Origin: Corynebacterium bouchesdurhonense | Lineage (GTDB): Bacteria; Actinomycetota; Actinomycetes; Mycobacteriales; Mycobacteriaceae | Reading direction: 5' to 3' | DNA: 64,000 bases | Assembly: GCF_900078305.2 (NCBI RefSeq) | Contig: NZ_LT546028.1 | Span: forward strand, 1-64,000 | Shown here: one piece after another, positions 50,921-58,506 of the stretch | Layout: every line of letters starts with the position of its first letter | Numbering within the stretch: position 1 is the first letter of the stretch | The notes under the pieces: model-generated | Database searches by the model: none | Told to the model about the DNA's origin: nothing | The model's input: only the letters and a program-made list of their open reading frames with translations | Translations under genes and position numbers: made by a program

Positions 50921-52126
50921 TTAATCCTTGGCCATGACCGTGGCTGCGGCGAGGAGCACAGACATGGAGCCGCGGTCGAGAGTCGGCTGGAGCTGCGGGA
51001 GGAAACCCTTGTTGTGGTTGGGCGGACCGTCGTGGCCCTCCTCGAATCCGGACCAGGCAATGAAGACATAGGGGGCATCCCAGGCGTTCGGGATGACCGG
51101 GAAATCCTCGGAGCCGGATAAGCCGGTGCCCCATCCGACCAGTTCTTCGCCGAAGTAATCGGTGAAAGTGTTCTTGAGGCGCTCGGTCAGTTCCCTGTCG
51201 TTGTAGATCACGGGGACGGAATCGAGGTATTCGAACTCAGGCGGTTCCGGACAGTTACCGGCCTCGCACTCGGCGGTGATGACGCGTTTCATGATGTCCT
51301 GGATCTGTTCGGAGATCTCGTCGGTTGAGGCACGCGTGTTGATTCCGAGCTCGACGAGATCGCAGATCGAGTTGGACGAGGTTCCGCCGTGGATAGATCC
51401 CACCGAGATCACGCCAATCTCGAGCGGGTCGATCTCGCGGGCTACCGCAGCTTGCAGTCGGGTGACAATCGTCCCCGCGGTTGGAATCGGGTCGATTGCG
51501 CGGTGCGGAAGGGAGCCGTGGCCGGATTTTCCGTGGATGCGGACCTTCCAGTTCGACGCGGCGGTAGTCATTCGTCCCGGCGTGAATGCGAAGCCGAGCG
51601 GCGGGTCTTCGGCTAGAACGTGCTGTCCGAACACGTAATCCGGCTTAGGCAACCGTTGAACAAGGCCGTCCTCCACCATTCGGCGGGCCCCACCCCCAGC
51701 TTCCTCGCCGGGTTGGAAAAGGGCGATGAAGGTACCCGACCAAGCGTCTTTGTTGCGGACGAGCGCATTCACGGCACCGAGATGCGCGGCGGTGTGCATG
51801 TCGTGGCCGCACGCATGCATGACACCTTTCTCGGCCGGCACGGCGTAATCGGCTCCAGTGTCTTCGGCGATCGGCAGCGCGTCGTGGTCGGACCGGAACA
51901 AGACGGTCGGGCCGTCGCCGTTCTCGATGACAGCGACTCTGCCGGTCCCCGCGAATGTCTGCACCTCGAGCCCCATGCGTTTGAGCTCTTCTTCGATGCG
52001 GGCGGCTGTCTCATGCTCCTCCATGGACAACTCCGGGTTCCGGTGGAACCACTTATACAGCTCTTCCCGCTCGGCACGAGTTTCCTCCAGCGTGGCTGAT
52101 AATTTCTCGATGTTCTCGTTGACCAT
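50921..52126 (-). CDS. M20-family N-acyl amino acid amidohydrolase, AgaA-like
   Basis: 401 residues, zinc dipeptidase fold. Metal ligands HACGHDMHTAA (about 103), the catalytic Glu-Glu in FQPGEEAGGGARRMV (about 138), and a C-terminal SGSEDFPVIPNAWD segment. Much of the chain, notably ERE-ELYKWFH, HET-R, SGTFIA-QPGEE and EFEYLDSVPVI, resembles from memory the Corynebacterium axillary N-alpha-acylglutamine aminoacylase AgaA, which frees odorant acids from glutamine conjugates in sweat. Specificity needs direct comparison; aminoacylase or hippurate hydrolase are alternatives. ATG 52126 is preceded by GGAGG. Confidence 0.88.
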   Translation of the reverse strand: MVNENIEKLSATLEETRAEREELYKWFHRNPELSMEEHETAARIEEELKRMGLEVQTFAGTGRVAVIENGDGPTVLFRSDHDALPIAEDTGADYAVPAEKGVMHACGHDMHTAAHLGAVNALVRNKDAWSGTFIALFQPGEEAGGGARRMVEDGLVQRLPKPDYVFGQHVLAEDPPLGFAFTPGRMTTAASNWKVRIHGKSGHGSLPHRAIDPIPTAGTIVTRLQAAVAREIDPLEIGVISVGSIHGGTSSNSICDLVELGINTRASTDEISEQIQDIMKRVITAECEAGNCPEPPEFEYLDSVPVIYNDRELTERLKNTFTDYFGEELVGWGTGLSGSEDFPVIPNAWDAPYVFIAWSGFEEGHDGPPNHNKGFLPQLQPTLDRGSMSVLLAAATVMAKD

Positions 52127-52205
52127 GAATTTCCCTCCGTTCTGCAAGTGGTGGCAGCACCACGTTCACGTTTAAGTCTAGGTCGATTCTGCGGAATGCA
52201 GGCGG

Positions 52206-52487
52206 GAAATACTGTTCGGTGAATTTGCGGGGCTTCAGGTGGGAGACCTTGACTTTGAACGGCACCATATCAGTATTAAGCGTCAGGCCGTCACGGTTGG
52301 CAATGAAGTGCATATCAAGGAAGCTCCCAAGACTGAGGGTGCAAGGCGTGTAGTTGCCTTCTCTTCGAAGCTGGACGACGAACTCAAAGAACTGTGCAAG
52401 GGGAAGAAGAAAACAGACTTCCTCTTCACCAAACAGGGAACAAAGGAGCCGTTAAAGCGACCGCAGGGGACTTGGTGCCCCAGGTGA
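52206..52487 (+). pseudogene. Tyrosine recombinase (integrase) fragment at tRNA-Leu copy 2
   Basis: Readable residues LFGEFAGLQVGDLDFERHHI, then VHIKEAPKTEGARRVVAFSS, match the start of the phage-integrase catalytic domain. The first catalytic Arg (GLRxGE) reads as Leu, and everything upstream and downstream is missing. The frame ends inside the tRNA-Leu gene at 52487. The remnant integrase next to the tRNA marks the attachment-site side of the element. Confidence 0.8.
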
Positions 52488-52549
52488 GACTCGAACTCAC
52501 ACTGGACGGGTTTTGAATCCGTTGCCTCTGCCAATTGGGCTACTGGGGC
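52476..52549 (-). tRNA. tRNA-Leu(CAA), copy 2
   Basis: Identical over 74 nt to the copy at 49264-49337: anticodon CAA, short variable arm, no encoded CCA. Its 3' end overlaps the last codons of the integrase remnant. Flanks upstream of the 5' end differ between the copies, so this is a repeat limited to the tRNA. Confidence 0.88.
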
Positions 52550-52597
52550 GACGCCGAAACTATAACCCAGGGGCCCGCTCCGGCGTGAATCGCAGGC

Positions 52598-52957
52598 CTA
52601 CTTGCCGGTCTTGGTCAGGACCATCATCTGCTTGTGGTCGTCGTCGGGCTGCAGGGTGAGCGTCTCACCGTTGAATTCGCCCTTGAACTTGAGGTCGGTT
52701 TTTGTGTTGACGTCGGCAAGCTTAATCTTTGTGCCCCCATCCTTCGCCTCGCAGCGCGCGTCACCGGTGTTGCCCTGGTTGTCGGTGAAGCTCCAGTGGC
52801 ACTTGCGGCCAAGCTCGAGGGTGGCGGTGCCCTCCTTCTCGCCGGTGTCGATGTTGGTCACGTCGCCCGTGTAGGTGCCGTCGTGCGAGTTGCCGCACGC
52901 GGTCAGGGTGGCTGCGGCGGCGATGGTGGCGGCGCTCAGTGCGATTTTCTTCATCAT
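52598..52957 (-). CDS. Small lipoprotein (unknown)
   Basis: 119 residues. Signal peptide MMKKIALSAATIAAAATLTACG with lipobox LTAC; the mature part is a small beta-rich domain (GTYTGDVTNIDTGEKEGTAT, a CHW...RC cysteine pair, LTLQPDDDHKQMMVL) that looks like a lipocalin-like or DUF-type barrel of about 95 residues. Start ATG 52957 has AAGGAG at 6 nt. Monocistronic; the spacer upstream carries the variant word GTCGAGAAGC. Confidence 0.85.
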   Translation of the reverse strand: MMKKIALSAATIAAAATLTACGNSHDGTYTGDVTNIDTGEKEGTATLELGRKCHWSFTDNQGNTGDARCEAKDGGTKIKLADVNTKTDLKFKGEFNGETLTLQPDDDHKQMMVLTKTGK

Positions 52958-53141
52958 TGGGGGCTCCTTCAACGTTGTACTTTCTCGAGGGTACTCGGGG
53001 CATTGCTTCTCGACGCCACCCACCCGCCGCTCCCGCGAAGTTCACCAACTGTTTGGGCTCGCAACATCGTCCGTTCACGGTGGGAAATTAAATGGGTTTT
53101 GCCAGCTTCTTTTTTGATACTTCTAAAGAAAGGCCAGCCCC

Positions 53142-55256
53142 GTGTCCAGAAACTCCCGCGTAATGGCAGAGACCATCCTCGTCGCCTCCGCGCTCACGAC
53201 CGCTCTCGTCCCGCCCATCGCGCTTGCCGCAGAGACCCCTAATTTCACATACCTGAACGCCGGTGAGCACCCGAACGCGCCCCAGCCTGGCTTCCGCATT
53301 ACCCCGTACCTTCAGAAACCGGCGTCGGACCAGATGACTCTAAACTTTTTCGGCGAGCTGGGAACCGACGCCACCGTGGTACTGCGGGAGTCGGGCGAGG
53401 AGATTGAACGCGCAACCGTCAAGGGCGAGCTCCAGGAGAACCTCCGCTACACCGAGGGTGAGCGCAACCAGAAGATTACGGGGCTCGCGCAGGGGTCCTG
53501 GCTGTACTCGAACAACAACTACAAGTACTCCGTCACCTTCACGGATCTGAAGCCGGGAACCACGTATGAGTACACCGCCACGCTCGACGGCCGCACGAAG
53601 AGGAACACGTTCACGACCGCCCCTTCGCGCGATGCGTGGGGGAACATCCGGATCATCGCGATGTCGGATACGGAGACCGAGCCCGCAGGCAGGCCGAAGG
53701 TGAGCGGTGCCCGCGAATGGGAGCGTAACCGAACGTTGGCGGAGGGTTCGCTTGAGCGCCCAGGCGAGAACTCCGCATGGTTCGAGAAGTTCGGGTCGAA
53801 CAGCCGCCTGGGCAAGCAGGAACCCCGCTACCCGCTCACCCAGGACGAGGCGATGCAGTTCAACGTGCGGGAAATTCAGGAGCAGAAGCCCGATCTTCTG
53901 ATGCTCCCGGGCGACCTCGGCCAGGGCGGCGGCTACCAGCCCGGTTGGGACGAGTACTTCAGCTACTTTGCCGGCAAGCACAGCGACCTCGCCGGGTCCG
54001 TCCCCATGCTCACCGCGTTGGGCAACTGGGAGACGTTCGGCGCGCTGAACGGCGGGTACGCCGACAAAGAGGGCGTGGCGTGGGGCGCAGCCAAGGGGCG
54101 CAACGCTTACATGACCTACTTCGACACGTTTGGTTCCGACAACCCAGACCACCAGGACTCCTACTACCGCGTCGACCACGGTCCGATCACCATCATCACC
54201 CTCGACTCCACGAACGGTCTACCGGATGAGAACGCCGGGGACGAGAAGAAGAAGGCCATCCCGGGCAAGGACACCGAGTTTCGCGCGGAAAAGGGCGACT
54301 GGGGTACTGACACCAACACCTCCTACTCCAGCGACAGCATGCACAAGGCCGGTGGGACGAGCCAGCCCGATTTCAGCGAGGGTTCCGAGCAGTGGGCGTG
54401 GGCGCAGGCGCAGCTAGCCGACGCCCGTTCCAAGGGCCAGTACATCCTCGTACAGTTCCACCACACCCCCTACTCCTCTGGCGTGCACGGCACCGCCACC
54501 GCCTCCGCCACTCCGGATGAGCAGCCTGGCACCCCGATGCGCGTGTACACCCCGATGTTTGAGAAGTACGGTGTCGCGGCGGTGATTAGCGGCCACGATG
54601 AGATGTTCGAGCGCTCGTTCATCGACGACGATGCCGACGGGATCGGCTTCCACAACTTTGACGTTGGCATCGCTGCTGACGGTCTCCGCGGCGACTACCT
54701 GACCAAGAAGGGCGACGGCACCTACGAACCCGTCGACTTCAACACGTACCGCGAATGGATGGCCCAGGCAGATGAGCCGGAGATGTGGGTCGACGACGAG
54801 AACGGTGTGCGCCAACTGAAGGACGGTGGCAAGCACTACGGGCACCTGCAGATGGATCTGGAACCGCTGAAGTGCTCGAACAACATCGCAGCCAAGTTGA
54901 CCACCTCCCCCGTCTACCTCTTCCCCGTCCTCGACTCCAACTACGACTTGGTCCGGGTCGAGCGCCGCGTGTACCACGACGTGCAGGAGATCCTGCTGAC
55001 AAAGGACGGCACCCCGGCGAAGCGCGACGCCGCCTGCGAGCCGATCACCGAGCAGCCTGACGGAAGCTCGAACGGGTCGACTACAAGCTCAGCCCTGGGC
55101 GGATCGTCCATCGCCGCGCGCGCAGCGATCGTACTGGGCATCCTGGCCGCACTCCTCGGCGGGCTCGGGTTCGCCGCACTGAACGCCGGCGCACTTCCCC
55201 TTCCCCCGGCTATCAAGGCCGCCCTCGAGGAAGGCCGCGCGGCGCTGCCCTTCTAG
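53142..55256 (+). CDS. Secreted, membrane-anchored metallophosphoesterase (purple acid phosphatase-like)
   Basis: 704 residues. A Sec signal peptide (about 1-30), an N-terminal fibronectin III-like domain (about 45-155, GTTYEYTATLDGRTKRNTFT), then a calcineurin-type domain with metal motifs IIAMSDTE, LPGDLGQ, ALGNWE, QFHHTPY and ISGHDEMFE. A Ser/Gly linker leads to a C-terminal transmembrane helix (about 660-685). Likely releases phosphate from organic esters outside the cell. GTG start with AAAGG upstream. No phosphate-regulon box was identified. Confidence 0.9.
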   Translation: MSRNSRVMAETILVASALTTALVPPIALAAETPNFTYLNAGEHPNAPQPGFRITPYLQKPASDQMTLNFFGELGTDATVVLRESGEEIERATVKGELQENLRYTEGERNQKITGLAQGSWLYSNNNYKYSVTFTDLKPGTTYEYTATLDGRTKRNTFTTAPSRDAWGNIRIIAMSDTETEPAGRPKVSGAREWERNRTLAEGSLERPGENSAWFEKFGSNSRLGKQEPRYPLTQDEAMQFNVREIQEQKPDLLMLPGDLGQGGGYQPGWDEYFSYFAGKHSDLAGSVPMLTALGNWETFGALNGGYADKEGVAWGAAKGRNAYMTYFDTFGSDNPDHQDSYYRVDHGPITIITLDSTNGLPDENAGDEKKKAIPGKDTEFRAEKGDWGTDTNTSYSSDSMHKAGGTSQPDFSEGSEQWAWAQAQLADARSKGQYILVQFHHTPYSSGVHGTATASATPDEQPGTPMRVYTPMFEKYGVAAVISGHDEMFERSFIDDDADGIGFHNFDVGIAADGLRGDYLTKKGDGTYEPVDFNTYREWMAQADEPEMWVDDENGVRQLKDGGKHYGHLQMDLEPLKCSNNIAAKLTTSPVYLFPVLDSNYDLVRVERRVYHDVQEILLTKDGTPAKRDAACEPITEQPDGSSNGSTTSSALGGSSIAARAAIVLGILAALLGGLGFAALNAGALPLPPAIKAALEEGRAALPF

Positions 55257-55297
55257 CCCGCGCACAACGCCGGCTTCAGGTTGCACCGCCGATTGGC

Positions 55298-55310
55298 TAC
55301 ACTGCCCGGC
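55298..55310 (+). promoter_or_regulatory. Leaderless promoter
   Basis: TACACT (55298-55303), then exactly 7 nt to ATG 55311; no Shine-Dalgarno. Confidence 0.6.
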
Positions 55311-55664
55311 ATGCGTAAGACCCTCACTTCCGGCCTATTGGTTTCGACGCTGGTTTTGGGTGCCGTAGAGGCACCGGTGGCCCAGGCGGCCCCGGCCGCA
55401 GCGAGCGACACCCGCGACGAGCGCACCGCGGAGTGGACGGACAACCTCGCCGTGCCGGACACCGCGAACCCGCGGGATCTGACCAAGCAGGAGCTGGCAG
55501 GCTTCCGCACGATGACGGAGGGCCTGCTCTCGGGCGACGCCGAAAAGGCAGCCAGCGGGTTCGGCCAGGCTGCATCGGTGATCTTGGCAGTGTTCGTGGG
55601 CGTGGTTGTCGTCGGCCAGCTGGTCGAGCTGGTGATGCGCGCCATCCGGAACGCGGGCCGGTAA
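55311..55664 (+). CDS. Small exported protein with C-terminal membrane helix (unknown)
   Basis: 117 residues: signal peptide (RKTLTSGLLVSTLVLGAVEA, cleavage near AQA), a short acidic external part (about 30-75) and one transmembrane helix (about 83-105, VILAVFVGVVVVGQLVELVM) with a basic end. It follows the phosphoesterase gene, but its own -10 suggests independent expression. No family recognised. Confidence 0.75.
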   Translation: MRKTLTSGLLVSTLVLGAVEAPVAQAAPAAASDTRDERTAEWTDNLAVPDTANPRDLTKQELAGFRTMTEGLLSGDAEKAASGFGQAASVILAVFVGVVVVGQLVELVMRAIRNAGR

Positions 55665-55678
55665 CGCCGCGCTTCCCT

Positions 55679-55713
55679 CCCCGCCCGGCGCTTCGTGCGC
55701 TGGGCGGGGTTTT
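55679..55713 (+). terminator. Intrinsic terminator
   Basis: CCCCGCCC/GGGCGGGG stem with TTTT, after the small exported protein gene. Confidence 0.88.
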
Positions 55714-55791
55714 GTGTTGGGGGGAGCGTCGACAAGCAATGCGCGGTGTATTATGCACAGAACCGTATTTTTTAAACGATTCGGAATCACT

Positions 55792-56700
55792 ATGCACCTC
55801 AACTCTCCGCACCGCGCACTCCGCGCCGCCGCCTGCCTCGCCGCGGCCGCGACCCTGAGCGCGTGCGTGACCAACACCGAGGGCGGCAACCCGGACGGGT
55901 GGGAGCCGATCGTTCCCGGCACCGTCGCCGAGATCGCCGCCATGGTGCCGGCCGACGTGGCCGCGGACGGCACCTTCACCATCGGTACCAACCCCCCGTT
56001 CGCCCCCTTCGAGTTCAAGGACTCCAAGGGCGAGCTGATCGGCCTCGAGCTGGACCTCGCCCGAGCCCTGGCCGGCGTGATGGGGCTGGAGTACCGCCCA
56101 CAGGAAATGGATTTCGCGCTGATCCTGCCGGGCGTGCAATCCGGCAGCATCGACGCCGGAATGTCCGGGTTCACCGACACCGAGGAGCGCCGGCAGAGCT
56201 TCGACTTTGTCAACTTCCTCACCGCCGGCATTCAGTGGGCCACCCAGCCCGGCACCGACGTGGATCCGGCGCACCCCTGCGGGCTCACCGCGGCCGTGCA
56301 GCGCACCACCGTTTCCGAGACCGACGACGTGCGGCCCAAGAGCGAGGAGTGCGTGGCCAACGGCGAGGACCCGGTGACCGTCCTGGCCTTCGACACCTCC
56401 GACAACGCCGCGCTGGCGGCGCTCGTGGGGCGCGCCGACGCGCTGAGTGCCGACTCCCCCGTGACGGCCTGGGCGGTGCAGCGCTCCGGCGGAAAGCTCG
56501 AGCTGGTGGGCGACATGTTCGACGCCGCGCCCTACGGCATCGCGGTGCAGAAGGGCTCCGGGCTGGCGCCGGCGCTGGCGGCCGCGATGCAGCACCTCAT
56601 CGACACCGGCGTGTACGACCGCATCCTCGAGCAGTGGGGCGTGGACAGTGGGCACCTCACCCAGGCGCAGATCAACGAGCAACCCTACGGCGCACGCTAG
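55792..56700 (+). CDS. Amino-acid ABC transporter substrate-binding lipoprotein
   Basis: 302 residues, type II periplasmic-binding fold (SBP_bac_3). Lipobox TLSAC near residue 24; conserved entry TIGTNPPFAPFEFKDSKGEL and GLELDLARALAG; hinge and ligand residues PGVQSGSIDAGMSGFTDTEE. Polar amino acid binding is likely. A TATTAT -10 lies at 55748-55753; the 30-nt leader has no strong ribosome site. The stop codon is the first base triplet of an 11-bp tandem repeat array. Confidence 0.93.
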   Translation: MHLNSPHRALRAAACLAAAATLSACVTNTEGGNPDGWEPIVPGTVAEIAAMVPADVAADGTFTIGTNPPFAPFEFKDSKGELIGLELDLARALAGVMGLEYRPQEMDFALILPGVQSGSIDAGMSGFTDTEERRQSFDFVNFLTAGIQWATQPGTDVDPAHPCGLTAAVQRTTVSETDDVRPKSEECVANGEDPVTVLAFDTSDNAALAALVGRADALSADSPVTAWAVQRSGGKLELVGDMFDAAPYGIAVQKGSGLAPALAAAMQHLIDTGVYDRILEQWGVDSGHLTQAQINEQPYGAR

Positions 56701-56758
56701 GGCCACACTAGGGCCGCGCTAGGGCCGCGCTAGGGCCGAACTAGGGCCGCGCTAGGGA
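56697..56758 (+). repeat. 11-bp tandem repeat array in the transporter operon
   Basis: Five full units and one partial unit of CTAGGGCCGCG (units start 56697, 56708, 56719, 56730, 56741, 56752; the first and fourth vary at the last three bases). It begins in the stop codon of the binding-protein gene and fills the spacer before the permease gene. Each unit is one helical turn long, and each contains TAG. Confidence 0.92.
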
Positions 56759-56802
56759 CAGGCCTCGAGCTACAACTAAGACCAGGAGAAACCGGAAGAG
56801 AC

Positions 56803-57747
56803 ATGAGCACCCAAATCGCACATTCGGGCGGCAAGCCCGCACGCATCGAAGCCAAACCGCTTCGCCACCCGGGCAGGTGGATCCTCGCCGCCCTCCTGAT
56901 AGCCCTGGTGGCGTGGTTTATCGTCGGCGCCGCGCGCAACGAGGCGTACGGGTGGGACACCTACTTTGATTACCTTCTGGACACCCGCATCGCTACCGCC
57001 GCGCTGCACACCATCGCGATCACGGTACTGGCCATGCTCATCGGCGTGGCAGGCGGCGTGCTGCTCGCGGTGATGCGCATGAGCCCGAACCCCGTGTTCA
57101 AGGCGGTGGCGTGGGTCTTCCTCTGGATCTTCCGCGGCACGCCGGTGTACGTGCAGCTGATGTTCTGGGGCCTCCTCGGCGCGATCTACGACTCGATCAA
57201 CCTCGGATTCGCCCAGATCCCCCTGGATCCCTTCACCTCGTCCGCGTTCATGCTCGCGGTGGTTGGCCTCGGGTTGAACGAGGCCGCATACATGGCGGAG
57301 ATCGTGCGCTCGGGCGTGTCCTCGGTGCCGGAGGGCCAGATCGAGGCGTCCAAGGCGCTCGGCATGGGCTGGGGGCAGACGATGCGCCGCACCGTGCTGC
57401 CCCAGGCGATGCGCATCATCATCCCGCCGACCGGCAACGAGTTCATCTCGCTGTTGAAGACCTCCTCACTGGTGGTCGCGGTGCCGTACTCCCTGGAGCT
57501 GTACGGCCGCTCCATGGATATCGCGGCGGCACTGTTTCAGCCGGTGCCGCTGCTTTTGGTGGCCGCCACGTGGTACCTGGTCATCACCTCGATCCTGATG
57601 GTTGCCCAGCACTACCTCGAGCGCCACTTCGATCGCGGCGCCACCCGCCAGCTCACCACGCGCCAGCTCGCCAGCCTCGCGGACGCGGAGGGCACCATCC
57701 CCCGCAACGTGCAAATCGTCGACACCCCCGGCTCGAAAGGACTGTAA
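56803..57747 (+). CDS. Amino-acid ABC transporter permease
   Basis: 314 residues. An N-terminal extra helix, then about five helices of the HisM/GlnP type with the EAA loop EIVRSGVSSVPEGQIEASKA and the following ALGMGWGQTMRRTVLPQAMR. It forms the membrane channel with the ATPase encoded 3 nt downstream. Ribosome site GGAAGAG before the ATG. Confidence 0.95.
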   Translation: MSTQIAHSGGKPARIEAKPLRHPGRWILAALLIALVAWFIVGAARNEAYGWDTYFDYLLDTRIATAALHTIAITVLAMLIGVAGGVLLAVMRMSPNPVFKAVAWVFLWIFRGTPVYVQLMFWGLLGAIYDSINLGFAQIPLDPFTSSAFMLAVVGLGLNEAAYMAEIVRSGVSSVPEGQIEASKALGMGWGQTMRRTVLPQAMRIIIPPTGNEFISLLKTSSLVVAVPYSLELYGRSMDIAAALFQPVPLLLVAATWYLVITSILMVAQHYLERHFDRGATRQLTTRQLASLADAEGTIPRNVQIVDTPGSKGL

Positions 57748-57750
57748 ACA

Positions 57751-58506
57751 GTGACCGTGAAACACACCCCGATGGTCCAGGCCGTGGACGTCTGGAAGTC
57801 TTTCGGCAGCCTCGACGTGCTCAAGGGCATCAGCCTCGAGGTTATGCCCGGCACGGTGACGTGCATCATCGGCCCCTCCGGCTCCGGTAAGTCCACGTTC
57901 CTGCGCTGCGTCAACCACCTGGAGAAGGTCTCCGCCGGCCGGCTCTACGTGGACGGCGAGCTGATCGGCTACCGCGAGCGCGACGGCGTCCTCTACGAGA
58001 TGAGCGAGAAGGACGCCTCCAGGCAGCGCCGGGACATCGGCATGGTCTTCCAAAACTTCAATCTTTTCGGCCACCGCACGGTGCTGGAGAACATCATCGA
58101 GGCGCCCGTTCACGTCAAGGGCGAGGATCCGGCACGCGCCAAGGCCCGGGCCATGGAACTTCTGGCGATGGTGGGCCTCGAGTCGAAGGCGGACGCGTAC
58201 CCCATCCAGCTCTCGGGCGGCCAGCAGCAGCGGGTGGCGATGGATCCGAAGCTTATGCTTTTCGACGAACCCACCTCCGCCCTCGATCCCGAGCTCGTGG
58301 GCGAGGTCCTGCGGGTGATGCGCAACCTCGCCGACGAGGGCATGAGCATGCTCGTGGTCACCCACGAGATGGCCTTCGCCAGGGAGGTTGCGGACCACAT
58401 CGTGTTCATGGCGGATGGGCAGATCGTGGAGCAGGGCACGCCGGAGCAGGTCCTGGATAACCCCACGCAAGGGCGCACTAAGGCGTTTTTGTCCACGCTG
58501 TTCTAG
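57751..58506 (+). CDS. Amino-acid ABC transporter ATPase with six-residue deletion after the signature motif
   Basis: 251 residues. Walker [14 protein letters not shown] (about 42), Q-loop [13 protein letters not shown], signature [10 protein letters not shown] (about 152), Walker [16 protein letters not shown]-loop VVTHEM. GlnQ-type relatives read RVAIARALAMDPK after the signature; here it is RVAMDPK, so IARALA is missing. The DNA has a single GGCGAT at 58236-58241 where the family would have two copies 18 bp apart, the mark of slippage between direct repeats. The missing residues form part of the helix behind the signature motif, so activity is doubtful. GTG start. Confidence 0.93.
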   Translation: MTVKHTPMVQAVDVWKSFGSLDVLKGISLEVMPGTVTCIIGPSGSGKSTFLRCVNHLEKVSAGRLYVDGELIGYRERDGVLYEMSEKDASRQRRDIGMVFQNFNLFGHRTVLENIIEAPVHVKGEDPARAKARAMELLAMVGLESKADAYPIQLSGGQQQRVAMDPKLMLFDEPTSALDPELVGEVLRVMRNLADEGMSMLVVTHEMAFAREVADHIVFMADGQIVEQGTPEQVLDNPTQGRTKAFLSTLF

